Origin: Mesorhizobium prunaredense
GTDB taxonomy: Bacteria > Pseudomonadota > Alphaproteobacteria > Rhizobiales > Rhizobiaceae
NCBI RefSeq assembly: GCF_900156895.1
Contig: NZ_FTPD01000078.1
Location: forward strand, 62,001-126,000
Direction: 5' to 3'
Length of the DNA stretch: 64,000 nt
Shown here: piece after piece, positions 61,332-64,000 of the stretch
Numbering within the stretch: the first letter of the stretch is position 1
Layout of the letters: the number at the start of each line of letters is the position of its first letter
Notes under the pieces: generated by a model
The model's input: only the letters and a program-made list of their open reading frames with translations
What the model was told of the DNA's origin: nothing
The model's database searches: none
Made by a program: the position numbers and the translations under genes

Positions 61332-62414
61332 ATGAAACGTATTTTCTCGGTCGCGGCGTGTGCCGCGGCGTTATCGCTCGGCGTATCGAACGCCTACGCA
61401 CAATCGGGCGGCGTCGACAAGGCGGTCGGCGGCTACAGCTTCGAAGAAGCCGCAAAGGAGGCCCCCGGTACCAAGGACTTCCATTCGGCCGATGGTCACC
61501 TCACTTTCGCTATCGTGACACACACTGCCGGCAATGGCTTCTTCGATCCGGTCTACGTCGGTGCGACCGTCGCCGGCAACCTGATCGGCGCCAAGATCCT
61601 GCTGCTCGGCTCGGAATCGCCGACCGACGACCCTGCCCGGGAGATCGAAATCCTGAACCAGATCGTGCAGGATCCGACGATCGACGGGCTGATCATGACA
61701 ACGCCCCAGGTCGGCGCCTATAACGACATCGTCAAGGCCGCCGAGGCGAAGGGCATACCAGTCGCCACGACCAATTCCTTTGACGGCACGATCCTCAACC
61801 GCAGCGGCATCGGCCACACCGGCCAGGACGCCTCCGCTGCCGCAATCGCCGGCGAGGCGCTCGTCAAGTGCCTCGCGGACAAGGGTATCGAGAAGGGTTC
61901 GATCGTCCTGCCGTCGTCGACCGCAATGGGCAACATCGAGGTGAACAATCGCGTCACTTCGGCTTTCAACGCCATCGTCAAGGGCTTGAAGGATGCCGGC
62001 AAGCTTGATGCCTTCAAGGTCGACGCGGGTCCGGAGAACACCGGTATCGACACCAATCCGAATGATCCGGTGAACGGCATCGTGACGCTGTTTGAATCGC
62101 GAGGCGACGTCGTTGGCGCGTTCGCCGGCAACAACGTGTTCACGCCGGCGCTTGCCAAGGCCGTCGCTCAGACCGGACTGACCGGCAAGATCTGCGCCTA
62201 CGGTTTCGACCTGGGCCCGGCCCAGCAGGATGCGATGAAGAGCGGCGATCTGACCGGCGCGCTCGGGCAGCAGCCCTTCTTGCAGGGCTTCTGGCCGGTC
62301 ATGCAGCTCTATCTGGAGATCGATCGTGGCATCGCGGCGGCCAACCTCGACACACGCGCCCAACTGGTGACGAAGGAGACCGTCGAGGACGTCGGCAAGC
62401 GCTTCGAGAACTGA
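61332..62414 (+). CDS. Ribose/sugar-type ABC transporter substrate-binding protein
   Basis: A 360-aa periplasmic-binding protein of the ribose (RbsB) type with a signal (MKRIFSVAACAAALSLGVSN). Internal motifs include TAGNGFFDPVYVGATVAGNL and GPENTGIDTNPNDP. A GGAGGATAATC site precedes ATG 61332. A hairpin follows, then the permease gene; this SBP-permease order is standard. Ligand unknown. Confidence 0.92.
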   Translation: MKRIFSVAACAAALSLGVSNAYAQSGGVDKAVGGYSFEEAAKEAPGTKDFHSADGHLTFAIVTHTAGNGFFDPVYVGATVAGNLIGAKILLLGSESPTDDPAREIEILNQIVQDPTIDGLIMTTPQVGAYNDIVKAAEAKGIPVATTNSFDGTILNRSGIGHTGQDASAAAIAGEALVKCLADKGIEKGSIVLPSSTAMGNIEVNNRVTSAFNAIVKGLKDAGKLDAFKVDAGPENTGIDTNPNDPVNGIVTLFESRGDVVGAFAGNNVFTPALAKAVAQTGLTGKICAYGFDLGPAQQDAMKSGDLTGALGQQPFLQGFWPVMQLYLEIDRGIAAANLDTRAQLVTKETVEDVGKRFEN

Positions 62415-62434
62415 GTCCGCTCGTCTGAAATCAC

Positions 62435-62460
62435 TGCGGGAGGGCGCAAGCTCTCCCGCA
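62435..62460 (+). other. Intergenic hairpin with a GNRA loop between binding protein and permease
   Basis: TGCGGGAGGGC pairs with GCTCTCCCGCA (one G-U) around a GCAA loop. There is no T-run, so it more likely stabilises the upstream mRNA or attenuates the permease than terminates. Confidence 0.6.
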
Positions 62461-62493
62461 ATGCGGCAGCAGGGAAATCGACCAGAAGAGACC

Positions 62494-64000
62494 ATGGCGC
62501 TTACCGCGACCACATCGCTCGGCCGTGCGCCGTCCCAGATTGTCGGCGGCTGGGAGGTGGGGCTCGTTGCCTTGCTTTTGCTGCTCTATCTCGGCGGCGC
62601 TCTCGTCAATCCCGCGTTCTTCGGCTCAACAGGAGCGTTTCACTCGCTGCTCCGCGACACCTCGCGGGTTGCCATCATCGCGGTCGGAGTGACCTTCGTC
62701 ATCGTCAACAAGGACCTCGATCTTTCGGTCGGTTCAACTTACGGCCTAGTCGCCGTCGTCTTCGCCAGGCTGTTCGCGCCGAACTTCCTTGACCTCGGCG
62801 TCGTCACGTCGGTGATCCTCTGCCTGCTGCTCGGCACGCTTATCGGGCTGATCAACGGCGTGCTCGTCACCATCCTGAAGGTGCCGGCGTTCATCGCCAC
62901 GCTGACGATACTTTTCATCGGCCGCGGCTTCGTGCTGGCGCTCACTCACGGCCAGGCGATCTACTATCCTGCCAAGGCGACCGGCTATCCGCTTTTTTTT
63001 CACCTCGGCGAGACTAACCTCCTCGGCTTCAACAACCAGATCGTGATCTTCGTCGTTGTCGCCGTGATCGGCGCCTATGTGCTCGCCAAGACGCGCTGGG
63101 GCTACGAGACCTTCGCCACCGGCGGCAACGAGCAGGCGGCGTCCTATGCCGGCATCCCGACCAACTGGGTGCGTATCCGAGCCTTTCTGATCTCCTCGCT
63201 CTGCGCGGCGCTGGCCGGCTTGATGTCAGCTGCCCAGGACAAGGGCGTGACGCCCCTCTACGGCGTCAGCGGTGAGCTGACCGCCATTGCCGCCGTGATC
63301 ATCGGCGGCGCCTCGATCCTCGGCGGCCGCGGCCGGGTCGCCGGATCCTGCCTTGGCGCCCTGCTGGTGGTGCTGCTCGACAAGGTGTTGCGCGAGGGCT
63401 GGCCGATCACACGCACCATCAAGATCGGCGACGAGGAGATCACGGTCAACGCCGTTTTCTCGCTGCCGGTCGGCGCGGTGCCGGTGTTCCTCGGGCTGCT
63501 GCTCGTCGTCGCGGTGCTCATCGAGCCCTATCTCATCCGCCGCCAGGTGGCAGGGCGCCTCTGGGCCTGGCTCCGCGGCCGGCCGCCGCCACCGGCCTAC
63601 GAGATCGGCGGCATTGCGATCGAGGGGGTGCAGACCAAGGGGGCGATGGCGACCGACATGGCGCTGTCGGCCACCGGGTTCGGCAAGTTCCTCGCCCGGC
63701 GCGACGCGCTCGCCGTCATCCTGACCGCGCTCCTGTGGCTGACCGGCCTCGCGCTCCGGCCGGACTACTGGTGGAACCTGTCCAACAGCTTCGCTATCCT
63801 GCTCAACTACACCGAGCTTGCGCTGATCACCATCGGGCTCACCTACGTCATCGCCGCCGGCGATATCGACCTCTCCGTCGGGGCGGTGCTTGCCCTCGCT
63901 GGCAGCACTGCCGCCTATTTCCTCAAGGTCCTCGGCGCCGACCCCGTGACCGCCGTGGCGATGGGCCTGCTGGCGGGCATGTGCGCCGGCTTCGTCAACG
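62494..64000 (+). CDS. Ribose-type ABC permease with two fused membrane domains, 3' truncated by window edge
   Basis: The 502 visible codons hold two permease (BPD_transp_2) copies. The first, about residues 15-350, contains KDLDLSVGSTYG and GGASILGGRGRVAG. After a short hydrophilic linker (EIGGIAIEGVQTKG) a second copy starts near 395, with AAGDIDLSVGAVLALA. Each copy normally is a separate 330-aa RbsC-like protein. The reading frame is open to the right edge, so the second copy is incomplete here. Either a true fusion or a lost stop codon. Start at ATG 62494 follows AGAAGAGACC. Confidence 0.88.
   Translation, partial: MALTATTSLGRAPSQIVGGWEVGLVALLLLLYLGGALVNPAFFGSTGAFHSLLRDTSRVAIIAVGVTFVIVNKDLDLSVGSTYGLVAVVFARLFAPNFLDLGVVTSVILCLLLGTLIGLINGVLVTILKVPAFIATLTILFIGRGFVLALTHGQAIYYPAKATGYPLFFHLGETNLLGFNNQIVIFVVVAVIGAYVLAKTRWGYETFATGGNEQAASYAGIPTNWVRIRAFLISSLCAALAGLMSAAQDKGVTPLYGVSGELTAIAAVIIGGASILGGRGRVAGSCLGALLVVLLDKVLREGWPITRTIKIGDEEITVNAVFSLPVGAVPVFLGLLLVVAVLIEPYLIRRQVAGRLWAWLRGRPPPPAYEIGGIAIEGVQTKGAMATDMALSATGFGKFLARRDALAVILTALLWLTGLALRPDYWWNLSNSFAILLNYTELALITIGLTYVIAAGDIDLSVGAVLALAGSTAAYFLKVLGADPVTAVAMGLLAGMCAGFVN

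Overview
The window looks like chromosomal DNA of a high-GC alphaproteobacterium of the order Hyphomicrobiales, most like Mesorhizobium or a close relative. The evidence is the overall gene content (LysR, AraC and XRE regulators, peptide and ribose-type ABC transporters), tightly packed operons with ATGA-type overlaps, and several copies of short palindromic intergenic repeats of the kind found in rhizobia. I see no tRNA, rRNA, CRISPR array, intact insertion sequence or phage gene.

The most distinctive content is a dispersed methyl-transfer system covering about 1-4439, 15332-19325 and 23062-32912. It encodes a corrinoid reductive activator (RACo-like, cut by the left edge), a methyltetrahydrofolate:corrinoid methyltransferase, a MetF-like reductase with a separate MTHFR C-terminal-type cysteine protein, a small 'virulence factor' family protein, DUF1638, a B12-binding corrinoid protein, two non-pyrrolysine MttB-family methyltransferases, a betaine-homocysteine-type methyltransferase, and a dimethylglycine/sarcosine dehydrogenase with a GcvT half. 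Together they suggest that methyl groups from quaternary amines (or sulfonium compounds) pass through a corrinoid protein to tetrahydrofolate and homocysteine. Two nearly identical palindromes, upstream of the methyltetrahydrofolate methyltransferase and of the homocysteine methyltransferase, point to one shared regulator. The same stretch holds an XRE regulator, two membrane desaturases, an orphan phosphonate-type binding protein and an M24 protein whose metal and catalytic residues match the DMSP lyase DddP.

5997-15323 is an accessory stretch. It has a CMD-CMD-cupin fusion, an SDR, an exported flavodoxin, two aldo/keto reductases (one exported) and a divergent LysR gene, then an alpha/beta hydrolase and four decaying genes. 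16019-22951 holds small envelope proteins, an iron-sulfur protein, and an ECF sigma factor overlapping a membrane-anchored VWA protein. 33141-42886 holds a phospholipase-D-like protein, an MFS transporter, an unrecognised acidic protein, a prolyl oligopeptidase, a class III aminotransferase and an SbmA/BacA-type ABC exporter.

43913-48624 combines valine-type catabolism (HIBADH, acyl-CoA dehydrogenase) interrupted by an inverted-repeat-flanked four-helix-bundle gene, then a cupin DMSP-lyase-family gene translationally coupled to cobQ. 48625-51644 contains two copies of a composite palindromic repeat among small regulatory and stress genes. 51667-58359 is a dipeptide-type ABC importer with an M20 amidohydrolase. 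The right end has an L,D-transpeptidase, a selenium-binding/methanethiol-oxidase-family protein coupled to a membrane protein, and a ribose-type ABC system with an apparently fused tandem permease that runs off the window.
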